Source of the DNA: a virus
Reading direction: 5' to 3' (one strand)
IMG/VR virus record: IMGVR_UViG_3300036045_000316
Span: 1-64,000 of that record
Length of the DNA stretch: 64,000 nt
Part shown: positions 41,773 to 50,387 of the stretch, piece after piece
Layout of the letters: each line of letters starts with the position of its first letter
How positions within the stretch are numbered: the stretch's first letter is position 1
The notes under the pieces: generated by a model
Told to the model about the DNA's origin: nothing
The model's database searches: none
What the model saw: only the letters and a program-made list of their open reading frames with translations
Translations under genes and position numbers: made by a program

Positions 41773-43407
41773 ATGAACAAGAGATGGTCAAGGCTCGTCA
41801 TCTTCGGCGGCATCTCCCTTGCGGTGCTGCTGGCGTACACATGGTTTTTCCCGCCCCGTGCCGCCACGCCAACATTCACGCCCGACGTGATTGCCACCGC
41901 AGATGCAACAGCGGAAATGACAATGGACGCCCCACCTGAATCAGCGTTCGCGGTGGGGGCGGGGCGCGTCGATATTGCCATCAGCGGGGGATCGCCGATG
42001 CCCATTTTCGCGGCGACGGAGACGCCGAACGACGGTGTTGGCGGTGCGGCGACAGTCGCGCTCGATTGGGTGACGATCTCCGGGCGGAGTCTCTCGTACA
42101 AGGGCGCGGCGCTGTACCTGCGCGGGACGAACTTCGCCAACATCAACGCGCTGGGGGCGCTGACCACGCCGACGGATCGCATCGGCACAGGCGATCCGCG
42201 CGATGTGCTGACGACGTTTGCCGACTACCAGAAGTTGCGCGAGATGGGCGGCAACCACGTCCGCCTCGGCTTGGATTACTACTGGTACATCAAGCACACC
42301 GACGCCTTCTGGTCAATGCTGGATCAGCAGGTAGGCTACGCCGAACAAGCGGGGGTACATCTGCTGCTGCTCAGTTTCGGCAATCCCTCGAAGAATGGCA
42401 CCGACTCCTGCTACGAAGGCTACAGCGAAGTCTGCGATCTGTGGGACAGCAGCATCAATCAGAGCCGACTGATCGAATGGTGGGCACTCATCGTTGAACG
42501 TTACAAGAGCCGTCCAGCGGTGATCGGCATCGATCCGGTCAACGAGCCAACGGTAGGACCGAACCAGAACTGGCAAACCGACCACTACTGGCGCATCGCC
42601 GAACGCCTGCGCGATCAGGTGGTCGCCATCAACCCCAACATCCTTATATTCATCGAAAGCGGAGCGGACGCGCAGTTCACGCGGCTGCTCGGCAGAAACG
42701 TAGTCTACCAAAGCCACTATTACACGCCATTGGCAGGTACGCACTGCGATTACGTGGAGCCGCGCGACTATGTGACTTATCCCGGCGCTGCGCCGCTGTA
42801 TGACCAGCGCCGTCCCTATTTCGACGCGGAAACCCTTGCCAACCCCGATCATCCCGCCAGCATCTACCAAGCGGTGCAGTCCATCGCATGGGCGAAGGCA
42901 CGGAATGTCCCTTTGTATATCGGGGAATGGGGCGTTGCCAGTCCGAATTGCTATCGCGGCGGCGTCCAGTATATGGCGGATGTGGCGGCGATCTTCAATG
43001 CCGAAAGGCTGCATTGGGCGTATTACTCGTGGCGGGCGACGGAACGACGCTGGGGGACATTCCCCGAATACGGCGGACTCACGCCCTACTCGCCAGCGAA
43101 ATACGACATGCTCGTTGCCGCGTTCGGGCAAGCGCAGAATCCACCAGTAGGAGCGACACTGACGCCGCGTGCCACACAGACCGCCACCAGCACCATGACC
43201 GCCACCCCGACGCGACGGATCACGGCAACGCCCCGCACACCCGTGCCGACGAATACCTCGCGTACACCAACGGTTACGCTTGCGCCGACGCAGCCGTTTA
43301 CCCGGACGCCAACGCCAATCTTCCAGCCGACCTGCGCCGTTGGTCAGACGCTGGTTGAACTGATCGTCGGTGGTAGACGTGCCAGCCTGTGCGCGTGGGT
43401 GCAGTGA
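41773..43407 (+). CDS. Membrane-anchored GH5-type glycoside hydrolase
   Basis: 544 aa. N-terminal anchor (residues 7-25), then a (beta/alpha)8 barrel from about 100 to 450. The acid/base is E258 in IGIDPVNEPT and the nucleophile E385 in LYIGEWGV; other clan A features are YLRGTNFANI and GGNHVRLGLDYYW. A T/P-rich linker (about 455-520) and a short cysteine-containing end follow. It may cut a cell-surface glucan or mannan at lysis or entry. It overlaps the next gene's start region. Confidence 0.85.
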   Translation: MNKRWSRLVIFGGISLAVLLAYTWFFPPRAATPTFTPDVIATADATAEMTMDAPPESAFAVGAGRVDIAISGGSPMPIFAATETPNDGVGGAATVALDWVTISGRSLSYKGAALYLRGTNFANINALGALTTPTDRIGTGDPRDVLTTFADYQKLREMGGNHVRLGLDYYWYIKHTDAFWSMLDQQVGYAEQAGVHLLLLSFGNPSKNGTDSCYEGYSEVCDLWDSSINQSRLIEWWALIVERYKSRPAVIGIDPVNEPTVGPNQNWQTDHYWRIAERLRDQVVAINPNILIFIESGADAQFTRLLGRNVVYQSHYYTPLAGTHCDYVEPRDYVTYPGAAPLYDQRRPYFDAETLANPDHPASIYQAVQSIAWAKARNVPLYIGEWGVASPNCYRGGVQYMADVAAIFNAERLHWAYYSWRATERRWGTFPEYGGLTPYSPAKYDMLVAAFGQAQNPPVGATLTPRATQTATSTMTATPTRRITATPRTPVPTNTSRTPTVTLAPTQPFTRTPTPIFQPTCAVGQTLVELIVGGRRASLCAWVQ

Positions 43408-43409
43408 TC

Positions 43410-46184
43410 ATGTTCTGTAACCCCATCGGCGCGTCGGCAGCCGAACGCGACAGCGGCGTTTGCCCGCCGGGACATTGGTTCGACGCCACGCCCTTCGGCA
43501 AGGAATACGATGCGCCGAAGGGACGCGCCATCCATACCGGCGCGGACTTCAACTGCAATAAGCCTGTATGGAACGCCGACGCGCATACGCCCGTGTGGGC
43601 AATTGGTGACGGCACGGTCATTGACGCCAGAGAGTGGGCAGTGTGGGGCAACGTGATCGTCATCCAGCACGCCGATACGCCCGACGGCAAACCCGTGTAC
43701 GCCCGCTACGCCCACGTCGAACAGATGGAGGTCATTAAAGGTCAGCGCGTCCGAAAAGGTCAGCAGATCGCCCGCGTCGGCAACGCCTATGGTCAGCAGC
43801 CTTACCACCTGCACTTCGACATCAGCCAGACGGACATCTTGAGAGGGAAACCCTCACATTGGCCCGGGATGAACGAGGATGCGCTCCGTGCTAACTACGT
43901 TGATCCGATCCAATTCCTGCGAACCTACAACAGTGGCAACGGGGACGACGACAGGGGCAAGCCGATCCGCCTGCAAGTGCATGGCGGTGGCTTAAATATC
44001 CGCGCCGCCGCGACGGTGACGAGCAAGGTGATGGGCGCTCTCGCAGCGGGTAGTGAGATTGAAGTGTATGCCAAGCCGCGACCCGATCCCGCCTCCAAGT
44101 ACACCTTCGTCGCCCTCGTTGATGGCAGGGGCTGGGTTGCCCGCGAATTTCTGAAAGAGCCATCGGCGGCACAAGTCACTTTTATACGCTACGTTCAACC
44201 TGTGGACGGCGCGAACGTCCGCGCCGCGCCCAAACTGGCAGCAACGGTGCAGTACGCCCTGCCGTTTCGCCGTCTCGTGGTCGTAGACGCCGCGCTGATC
44301 GATGATCCGGCATCGGGACTAGCGTGGCGGCGGATGGCGGATGGCAGTGGTTACGTCGCCGACACGTTGCTCAGTAGCACGATACCCGCCTTACCGTCAC
44401 CGGAACCGTTGCCTAATCCGAGACCCGCGCTCCCAACGACGCTGGGCACGAGCGTCGGCGTCCACGTCGCCTTCAACGGTAACGCCGGCGATCTGCTGGG
44501 CGTGGTCGAGCGCCTAGCCCAGAAGGGGACGCCTGTACCGCTGGTGGTGGCTGTCTCCGATACCGATTTGTGCGCGGCGATCAAGCAGGTCTCGCCCACG
44601 ACGACAACGGTGTACCGCTACGTGGAAGGGGAGACCGATCCGCGCCCGTTCGGGGAGGACGAGAATGCCGACGGGTGGCATGACGGCGCGGCGTGGTTCG
44701 ACAGTTTCTGGCAGCATCACGGCAAGGTCAAGGGCGTCGATTTCCACCAGATGTACAACGAGGTCTCGTTCGCGGATAATGTGCAGAGCGAAGCGTATGC
44801 GCGGCGGGTAAATGCGTTCGAGTTGGCGCTGATGCGGCGGGCAAACGAGTGCGGCGCAAAAGTAACCATTGGCAACTACATGCCCGGTGTACCAGAACAA
44901 CGCCATATCGAACAACTCCGCCCGGCGCTGGCATTCGCCGAGCAGCACGGTCATGCACTGTGCTACCATGCGTATACGAGTGCCAAAAACGATGTCTCAT
45001 TCATGACGGACAGCGATTATTACGCGCTGCGTTGGGTGAAATGGGTGGCGGATTACCCCCGCTTGCGGGTGATCTTAGGCGAGGCGGGGCACTTCCGCGC
45101 CCCCCGTTTTCGCGGCGTCGCCGATTTGGTGACGATGTTCGGCGCACTGGATAAGCTGCTGCTGCCGCTGCGGATGGCGGGGCGGCAAGTGGACGCCGCC
45201 TATTGGACGATTCGCGGGCAACTTCATCTCAAATGGCGGAACGACGATTGGACAGCGCACCTCAGTAATTACGAGCAGTACGCCGGAACGACGATCTTTC
45301 AGATCGCACCTATGCCGCAACCGCAGCCCGTACCTTCACCAAGTCCCCTACCGTCACCAGCGCCCGCGCCTGCTTGGACGCACGGCATCGACCACAACGA
45401 AGCGGGACTCGGCGCATCGGCTGGTGGCTGGCGTCCCAGCGTCGATGAACTGAATACTTTCCGCCGTAACAACATTCGTCATACCCTGATCGTGGCTTAC
45501 GAGCCAAATCAGGCGGCGGGTGCTATCGCCGATTTCCGGCGAGTGGGCGTGACGCGCTTCATCATTCGGGCGGCGGTGCATCTGAACGCGCAGAATCCCG
45601 ATCCCGGCAGTGCCGCCGAATTCACCGCCAAGACCTTGCCACATCTAAGCGAGTATGCCGCTGCGCTGGGCGGCTCGAAGGACATGATGATCCAGTTGCA
45701 CAACGAGCCGAACGCAGTAGGCGAGGGTTTCGCCAGCCGCTGGAAGGATGGCATCGACTACGCCAAGTGGCATCTGGAGGTGGCAAAGGCGTATCGCCGT
45801 GCCTTGCCCGGCTGCCGGATCGGATTCGCGGCACTCAGTCCGGGCGGGAGCATGTCCGGTGTTCGCGGTGATGAAGCGCGTTTCGTGCGCGAGGCAGCGG
45901 CGGCAATAGCTGATTCGGATTGGGTGGCAGTGCATTACTATTGGGCAAAGGAGGATGGCAGCGACATCGCGCCGCCCATTGACGACTGGCGCAAGTGGTA
46001 CGGGAGTAAGGCGCTCGTGGCGACGGAAGTGGGTCCGGGTAATGACATCGCGGTCACGACGGCGACAGCACGTCTGGCAAGGGTAGCGTTCAAGGCGATC
46101 CGCGTGCCCGATATTGAGTGGGTAGGCAGCGGCGCGGGTGCATGGAGGAACGCCGATTGGACGCTGCGACATATCCAGATGTAG
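43410..46184 (+). CDS. Modular lysin: M23 peptidase, two SH3b, two GH-A barrels
   Basis: 924 aa. The M23/LytM endopeptidase occupies residues about 20-170, with metal/catalytic residues H42 and D46 (HTGAD), H102 (YAHV) and H133-L-H135. Two SH3b-type cell-wall-binding repeats follow (LNIRAAATVTSKVM and ANVRAAPKLAATVQ). Then come two TIM-barrel glycosidase-like domains. In the first, E451 (MYNEVSF) and E558 (VILGEAGHF) are candidate catalytic acids. In the second, after a P/S linker, they are E766 (LHNEPNA) and E873 (ATEVGPG). No signal peptide is visible. GTG 43404 (GTGA overlap) is an alternative start. It is far larger than ordinary endolysins, so it could also be virion-associated. Confidence 0.85.
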   Translation: MFCNPIGASAAERDSGVCPPGHWFDATPFGKEYDAPKGRAIHTGADFNCNKPVWNADAHTPVWAIGDGTVIDAREWAVWGNVIVIQHADTPDGKPVYARYAHVEQMEVIKGQRVRKGQQIARVGNAYGQQPYHLHFDISQTDILRGKPSHWPGMNEDALRANYVDPIQFLRTYNSGNGDDDRGKPIRLQVHGGGLNIRAAATVTSKVMGALAAGSEIEVYAKPRPDPASKYTFVALVDGRGWVAREFLKEPSAAQVTFIRYVQPVDGANVRAAPKLAATVQYALPFRRLVVVDAALIDDPASGLAWRRMADGSGYVADTLLSSTIPALPSPEPLPNPRPALPTTLGTSVGVHVAFNGNAGDLLGVVERLAQKGTPVPLVVAVSDTDLCAAIKQVSPTTTTVYRYVEGETDPRPFGEDENADGWHDGAAWFDSFWQHHGKVKGVDFHQMYNEVSFADNVQSEAYARRVNAFELALMRRANECGAKVTIGNYMPGVPEQRHIEQLRPALAFAEQHGHALCYHAYTSAKNDVSFMTDSDYYALRWVKWVADYPRLRVILGEAGHFRAPRFRGVADLVTMFGALDKLLLPLRMAGRQVDAAYWTIRGQLHLKWRNDDWTAHLSNYEQYAGTTIFQIAPMPQPQPVPSPSPLPSPAPAPAWTHGIDHNEAGLGASAGGWRPSVDELNTFRRNNIRHTLIVAYEPNQAAGAIADFRRVGVTRFIIRAAVHLNAQNPDPGSAAEFTAKTLPHLSEYAAALGGSKDMMIQLHNEPNAVGEGFASRWKDGIDYAKWHLEVAKAYRRALPGCRIGFAALSPGGSMSGVRGDEARFVREAAAAIADSDWVAVHYYWAKEDGSDIAPPIDDWRKWYGSKALVATEVGPGNDIAVTTATARLARVAFKAIRVPDIEWVGSGAGAWRNADWTLRHIQM

Positions 46185-46217
46185 CGCCAACATGCCAACC
46201 AGATGAATACGGCTCGT

Positions 46218-46331
46218 CTAGCTTATCAAAGATAAAGCGGCTGCCAGTCCTCCGGCACATGCACCTCTATCGTCACCGTGAACGGCTTTGGCGTTGTCGT
46301 GCTGGGGATTAATTTTGTGCTTTGCGGACAT
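46218..46331 (-). pseudogene. Tiny minus-strand ORF, probably frameshifted
   Basis: ATG at 46331 (minus strand) follows a perfect CGGAGGT with 7-base spacing. Its own frame gives MSAKHKINPQ and then unconvincing sequence. The adjacent frame gives PKPFTVTIEVHVPEDWQPL ending at 46226, which looks genuinely coding. A single-base indel would join the two into a protein of about 35 residues. Confidence 0.35.
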
Positions 46332-46680
46332 GCGCTAGACCTCCGAACAAATGTGCTATTTTACGTTAGCGCAACATCATACGGGGGATCAGCTGCTCCC
46401 GTCAACGAAACGAAGTATGTTTCGGCGTCGCTTGGTAGTCGTCTAGCGGCGCGAGGGTTATACAACATCCTAACAAAAGTAATGGAAATTCAAATATTTG
46501 TCAAACGACGCTTTAACCCTTCTGCAAGGATGAAGCGGTTAACTCCTTACAGATTGCCTACGAGCTTGTGAGGTCTGTGAAAAATTTACGAATTTCAGGA
46601 ATGTTAACGCGATTTTGGCGTAACATTAACATTTACCCGATGCGAAACCCCCAATTGCAGCAGCGGGTAGGAGAGTTATT
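46332..46680. other. AT-richer intergenic stretch without a clear gene
   Basis: Lower GC than its surroundings. It holds an imperfect stem TGTTA-A-CGC (46602-46610) with GCGTAACA (46618-46625) and the phrase AACATTAACATT. I see no supported gene; the region may carry regulatory sites between the lysis and immunity modules. Confidence 0.4.
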
Positions 46681-46758
46681 GTGTTTACATCTTTTGAGGA
46701 AATCGCCAATCTCGCCACATCACAGCAGGAATTATTCTGCCAACTTGTTTCTGAAGCC

Positions 46759-47091
46759 TTATCCTTGCTTGCTGAGGGTTATAGCGGCGATCGTGTTTCG
46801 GACTTCCTCTGGCAGCGACATGTAAGCCAAGAACGCACGGCGCAAGTCGTCGGGGATGCTTTTGATCTCGTAGCTCATACTCGGATCAGCCATCATTCTC
46901 AACTCGGCTTCGGACTTTCCAGTAAGGATGGACAAGCCCACAAAGAACTTTTTGTCGGGGCTGTCGGTCTTCCCGTTCAAGACGTTGCCTAACGTCGCGG
47001 GCGCAATCTTCATCCTTAATGCCATTTCATTACGGGAAAGATTGCGCTCGTCCATCCACTCACGAATATAGCCGATCAATTTTTGGTGCAT
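46759..47091 (-). CDS. Xre/Cro-type HTH repressor (candidate lysogeny regulator)
   Basis: 110 aa, the only regulator on the minus strand. Residues 4-55 form an Xre HTH (LIGYIREWMDERNLSRNEMA; KIAPATLGNVLNGK is the recognition region). The C-terminal half is helical and acidic, shorter than a LexA-type CI, with no autoprotease S/K pair visible. ATG 47091 begins the fold cleanly, though its AGGGA is very close; ATG 47127 is an alternative giving a nearly leaderless mRNA. It faces the plus-strand early operon across overlapping promoters. Confidence 0.78.
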   Translation of the reverse strand: MHQKLIGYIREWMDERNLSRNEMALRMKIAPATLGNVLNGKTDSPDKKFFVGLSILTGKSEAELRMMADPSMSYEIKSIPDDLRRAFLAYMSLPEEVRNTIAAITLSKQG

Positions 47092-47137
47092 TCCCTTTAA
47101 TCCTATTGACGGGGGCGCTAGTCTCATTGTAAGACTG

Positions 47138-47216
47138 AACTTTAAGTTTGCTTATTATAACCACATTACCGTATTGACAAACTACTGTTTGCGTTTACTA
47201 TTTAGTTACCTAACTA
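47138..47216. promoter_or_regulatory. Divergent promoter/operator region (genetic switch)
   Basis: Plus strand: TTGACA (47174-47179), 16 bases, TACTAT (47196-47201), reading into 47234. Minus strand: TATAAT (complement of 47154-47159) with a TTGTCA -35 about 15 bases upstream (47175-47180), reading into the repressor. The two -35 boxes overlap. Three palindromes lie across it: AACTTTAAGTT (47138-47148), CAAACTACTGTTTG (47178-47191) and TAGTTACCTAACTA (47203-47216). These are likely operators for the repressor. Confidence 0.65.
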
Positions 47217-47233
47217 ACCAGTGAGGGTAGACC

Positions 47234-47470
47234 ATGAAGATTGTGATCAACTTGCCCGTTCGCCTCACCGTTGCGGAGAAAGCAGCAATCAAAGCTAAGG
47301 CGGCGTTGTGTGGGATGCACCTTGCCGATTATGTGGCTGCGGCGGTGAAAGCCTATGATTGCGCCTCAGATGATCAGGCAACTAACCGACCAGTTGACAA
47401 TCTCCTGATGGGCATCGCCGCTGATGACAACGTGACGCTGCCGACGCCGCAAGCGTTGGAGGTCATCTGA
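47234..47470 (+). CDS. RHH/MobC-like small DNA-binding protein
   Basis: 78 aa, first gene of the plus-strand early operon. Residues 1-42 have a strand (KIVINLPVRLT) and two helices (VAEKAAIKAKAALCG; HLADYVAAAVKAY) as in ribbon-helix-helix or MobC-like proteins. It could act as a Cro-like counter-regulator at the adjacent switch; that is inference from place. Confidence 0.6.
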   Translation: MKIVINLPVRLTVAEKAAIKAKAALCGMHLADYVAAAVKAYDCASDDQATNRPVDNLLMGIAADDNVTLPTPQALEVI

Positions 47471-47700
47471 TGCTCACCGTCATCCAGCCCCAAGCGATCC
47501 ACCCCTCCCCACGCCTCCGCGCCGACGCCTTAGCGCCGGACGAACTGGCAGTCTACCGCAAGGTGTGCGCCGCCGGACCGCGCGGGTTGCTGACGGCTTG
47601 CCCGGTGGAACGGAGTCTGTTGTGGTGGCTGTACCTCCTCGGCTTCGTGTACGAGACGGATCGTGCGGACGGCACGGTAGTGTACCGGGCGGTGGTGTGA
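47470..47700 (+). CDS. Small winged-helix-like protein
   Basis: 76 aa, ATG overlapping the previous stop (TGATG). The pattern LAVYRKVCAAGPRGLLTACP, then LWWLYLLGFVYE and VVYRAVV fits a compact winged helix. Unknown role. Confidence 0.5.
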   Translation: MLTVIQPQAIHPSPRLRADALAPDELAVYRKVCAAGPRGLLTACPVERSLLWWLYLLGFVYETDRADGTVVYRAVV

Positions 47701-47921
47701 TGGTGATGGTGATGACAGGACCAGACTACGCGACGCTGCGGATGCTCTCCGCCGCTGCCCGCCGTGAGCGCAAGCTGGTGATCAACGTCGCCAGCGCGCC
47801 GGAGGAAGCAAAGCGCTTGGCGGCGCTGGAACGGGAGGGCTGCGCCACGAGTTGGCAGCGCGGGCGGGGCTGGATCGAGTACCGCATCACGGTGAAGGGG
47901 GAGCGACAGGCGATGTTGTGA
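47700..47921 (+). CDS. Small unknown protein, winged-helix-like
   Basis: 73 aa starting at the TGATG overlap at 47700. The C-terminal part (LAALEREGCATSWQRGRGWI, then EYRITVKG) resembles the wing of phage HTH proteins. Confidence 0.5.
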   Translation: MVMVMTGPDYATLRMLSAAARRERKLVINVASAPEEAKRLAALEREGCATSWQRGRGWIEYRITVKGERQAML

Positions 47922-48208
47922 AGACACCGCCAGCGCAGGCGCGGCAAGGGTTCAAACCATCTATATCGTTAGGTGCTATGAAAATCAGCCTTTGCCGCGC
48001 CTGCGGTGTCGATGTCAGACCGTCGCCCTATCGTCCGAAGATTGTAGGGACGGGGCAGCGTCAGCACCTTTACGAACCCCACCCGCTTGGCAGCGACGGT
48101 AGTCCTCACGCCGCCGCTGCTGGGGAGGGGGAGTTAGCCCTCACCCCCGACCCCTCTCCCTCAGGGCGAGGGGAGGAAGAGGAAAACGGAAGAAAGACAG
48201 AAAGGAGC
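47918..48208 (+). pseudogene. Small cysteine-containing ORF running into a palindromic repeat
   Basis: GTG 47918 overlaps the previous stop (GTGA); ATG 47978 is an alternative. The start MKISLCRACGVDVRPSPYRPK looks like a short zinc-binding protein, but the frame then crosses a REP-like repeat and continues, without stop, beneath the next two genes to 48661, where it no longer looks like protein. The original C-terminus was probably lost to the repeat. Confidence 0.4.
48131..48174 (+). repeat. REP-like palindromic repeat
   Basis: CCCTCACCCCCGACCCC followed by CCCCTC-T-CCC (48151-48160) pairing with GGG-C-GAGGGG (48164-48173) around TCA. This is a widespread class of dispersed bacterial palindromic repeat, often mistranslated as 'LTPDPSPSGRGE'. 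Its presence in a phage region implies acquisition from a host chromosome. Confidence 0.6.
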
Positions 48209-48212
48209 AAGG

Positions 48213-48449
48213 ATGGACGAAGCAACGGGCACGATGAAGATGAGCGCGGCACAGGCGCACGGGCTGGGCAGCTATTTGCGGCGCGAGGGCAAGCGGCTGG
48301 AAGACAGCGGCTACATCGGGGAGATCAGCCTCGTGCGGCACGGCGGCGACCTCGACTTCGTGATCGAAATTCGCTTGGAGAACGATCAGGGCGAGGAATA
48401 CACGGTAGCGCACATCGACCAGATGGGCGAGGTGGAGGTAGTGGACTGA
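48213..48449 (+). CDS. Small acidic unknown protein
   Basis: 78 aa with AAAGGAG upstream of ATG 48213. A helix (QAHGLGSYLRREGKRLE) precedes three strands (EISLVRHGGDLDFVIEIRLE; EEYTVAHID), an alpha/beta meander. No known family. Stop overlaps the next start. Confidence 0.6.
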   Translation: MDEATGTMKMSAAQAHGLGSYLRREGKRLEDSGYIGEISLVRHGGDLDFVIEIRLENDQGEEYTVAHIDQMGEVEVVD

Positions 48450-48661
48450 TGGAAGCACTAAAAACCGGAGAGTGGCGGGTGCTCACCCCCTCCCAACCAG
48501 AACAACCCTTCATCACTTGGATACGCGAGGAAAAGTTCCCGTGTCCAACTTGCGGCAGGACGCTGCACGCGGAGCGCGTCAAATACAGTCACAAGCCCGA
48601 ACTCAAGCTGAAGGCAGTGGCGTACTGCCCGATCTGCGAACAGGTTCACGATTATGACTAA
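48449..48661 (+). CDS. Zinc-ribbon protein
   Basis: 70 aa from the TGATG overlap at 48449. Two CxxC pairs (CPTCG near residue 32 and CPIC near 62) make a zinc ribbon. Possibly nucleic-acid binding. Overlaps the next gene by 8 bases. Confidence 0.65.
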   Translation: MEALKTGEWRVLTPSQPEQPFITWIREEKFPCPTCGRTLHAERVKYSHKPELKLKAVAYCPICEQVHDYD

Positions 48662-48992
48662 CGGAATCGCTCTCAAGAATGTGTGCCTGACCTGCGGCAA
48701 CCGCCGCGCCACCGTCGGCAACCACTGTGATGCGTGCGCCGCTGAGAAGTACGTGATGACGCCGACGCGGGTGGGCGCGTACCTCGATCAGGCGGGGGCG
48801 TTCTTCTCGCCAGCACAGATGGCGCAGCTGCGGGTGATCCGCGAACGCTACGAGATCATGGATCCGCACTTGATCGCCGTCGCAATGATCGTGCGGGCGC
48901 TGATCGTGGGGCAGATGAAGACGACAGCGACGACACTGACGGCGATGCCCGTCATCGACAATGCACTTGCACTAGAAAGCGAAAACGCCTGA
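48654..48992 (+). CDS. Zinc-ribbon plus helical domain protein
   Basis: 112 aa. CLTCG (11-15) and CDAC (25-28) form a short zinc ribbon; the rest is helical (AQMAQLRVIRERYEIM; VAMIVRALIVGQMK). Unknown role. Followed by a hairpin. Confidence 0.6.
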   Translation: MTNGIALKNVCLTCGNRRATVGNHCDACAAEKYVMTPTRVGAYLDQAGAFFSPAQMAQLRVIRERYEIMDPHLIAVAMIVRALIVGQMKTTATTLTAMPVIDNALALESENA

Positions 48993-49010
48993 CGGCTGAC
49001 ACCGTTAGGC
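48987..49010 (+). terminator. Hairpin after the zinc-ribbon genes
   Basis: GCCTGACGG (48987-48995) pairs with CCGTTAGGC (49002-49010), one G-U pair, loop of six; the tail CTTCTAACCTTT is weakly U-rich. Confidence 0.5.
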
Positions 49011-49045
49011 GCTTCTAACCTTTAGGAAGGCTGTGAATTACGACA

Positions 49046-50383
49046 ATGGTAGCAAATTCCGATCCCCACGTCAACCTATTGCAAGAAAATCAGATCATCG
49101 GCGCACGGTTGGAGCGCAAAGGGACGAAGTGGTCGATCCACCTCGTCCTCGCCACGAAGGGCTACATCGAGGTTGATGATGCCTCCCAGGTGAAGGACCT
49201 CAAACAGCAGTTGCGCGTGTTCGAGTGCGGCTACACGCGCCTGCGGCAGCCGTTCACGGCGCGGTACTACGCACGCGGGCACAAGCTGCACTTGGCGGAG
49301 GTCATCGCTGGCGCGGCAGCACCTGCCCAATCGCCGGGTGATCAAAAGACGAACGATTCAGCAGCGGGCGGTTCACGAACCGCCCCGACACCGACGATGC
49401 CGACGGCGTTGATGGTGGTTGCGCCAGCGCCGTCATTGTCACAGCCGCCACGCATGACGGTCAATCACCGCCGCGTGCGCGTGGCGTCGTTGGTGGCTGG
49501 CGTCGTCCTCGCCACGACGGGAGTGATGATCCCGCCCGCGCCGACAGCGGCAGCAGAGAACGAGATCGTGCGCCCGCCGTCAGCGCTCGACGAGACGCAA
49601 GAAGTGCTGACGATCCCACCCGGCGCGATGACGATCCACCACGATCAGCCCGCGCCAGCGCCCGCCGCTGCGCCCGTCACAGAAATCATCGCTATCGGCA
49701 ATGCGCCGGCGCAGGAACAGCGCGGCGAGGAGGTGTACCGCCACAGCAGCACGCGCTGGAAGACGGTGCAACCACGCGGCGCACGTCACCAGATGATGGA
49801 GTCGGTAGATCGGGTGCTGGACATCTCGATCCTGCTCGTCAGCGGGGACATCGCCTTAGCGGATTGGGATCGGGCGATGCAGCGGTATCGCGCCGATCTG
49901 CTCAAGATCAAGGGACAGGTGACGCAGGAGCACAACCGCCTCGCCGCCACCAGTACAACAATCCTCCCCGCCGCCGATGCGCCGCAGATCAATCCGGTGG
50001 CACTGGCGACGCGGGAACAACGCCTACGCATCGAGCGCGGCGTGACCAATGATTACGCCAACGACGCAGCGCGGCTGAAGGCACTAGTACGGGAATGGCT
50101 GGGCATCGACATTGAGCCGACGAGCAGCAGCTACAACGCGGGCTTGAACGAACCCACCTTTGCACTGCGGACGTGGGGGGATGAAAAAGCGCTAACAATG
50201 GAGATGTATGTGCCGACGGGCGCACGGGGTCAGCGCATCAGCCGCACCGTTCGCAGCGCCGCCGAAGCGCGGGAAGCACTGGCAGCCGTGCTGCGTGAGT
50301 ACGACATGGCGATGCAAGCGCGGGAACGGGGCTTGACCAACCGTGAGCAGCAGAAGCAGCGCCACAACACCAAGAGGATTTGA
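49046..50383 (+). CDS. Single-pass membrane protein of unknown function
   Basis: 445 aa. The N-terminal 85 residues look folded (WSIHLVLATKGYIEVDDA). A P/A/T linker leads to one membrane segment at about 146-165 (VASLVAGVVLATTGVMIPP). The distal half is helical (SVDRVLDISILLVSGDIA; RLRIERGVTNDYANDAARLK) and ends with charged helices. No enzyme motif. It opens a run of acidic and helical genes. Confidence 0.6.
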   Translation: MVANSDPHVNLLQENQIIGARLERKGTKWSIHLVLATKGYIEVDDASQVKDLKQQLRVFECGYTRLRQPFTARYYARGHKLHLAEVIAGAAAPAQSPGDQKTNDSAAGGSRTAPTPTMPTALMVVAPAPSLSQPPRMTVNHRRVRVASLVAGVVLATTGVMIPPAPTAAAENEIVRPPSALDETQEVLTIPPGAMTIHHDQPAPAPAAAPVTEIIAIGNAPAQEQRGEEVYRHSSTRWKTVQPRGARHQMMESVDRVLDISILLVSGDIALADWDRAMQRYRADLLKIKGQVTQEHNRLAATSTTILPAADAPQINPVALATREQRLRIERGVTNDYANDAARLKALVREWLGIDIEPTSSSYNAGLNEPTFALRTWGDEKALTMEMYVPTGARGQRISRTVRSAAEAREALAAVLREYDMAMQARERGLTNREQQKQRHNTKRI

Positions 50384-50387
50384 ACGC

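Noticed and set aside
46681-46992. Plus-strand GTG frame with TAGGAG upstream, convergent with the Xre gene
   Set aside because: The first 26 residues look coding, but three quarters of it is antisense to the repressor gene, which is better supported. Not enough to call a gene.
47852-48661. 269-codon frame covering three small genes
   Set aside because: It crosses a palindromic repeat and lies out of frame under the gene at 48213; the later part is arginine-rich shadow. Only its first segment was kept, as a broken ORF.
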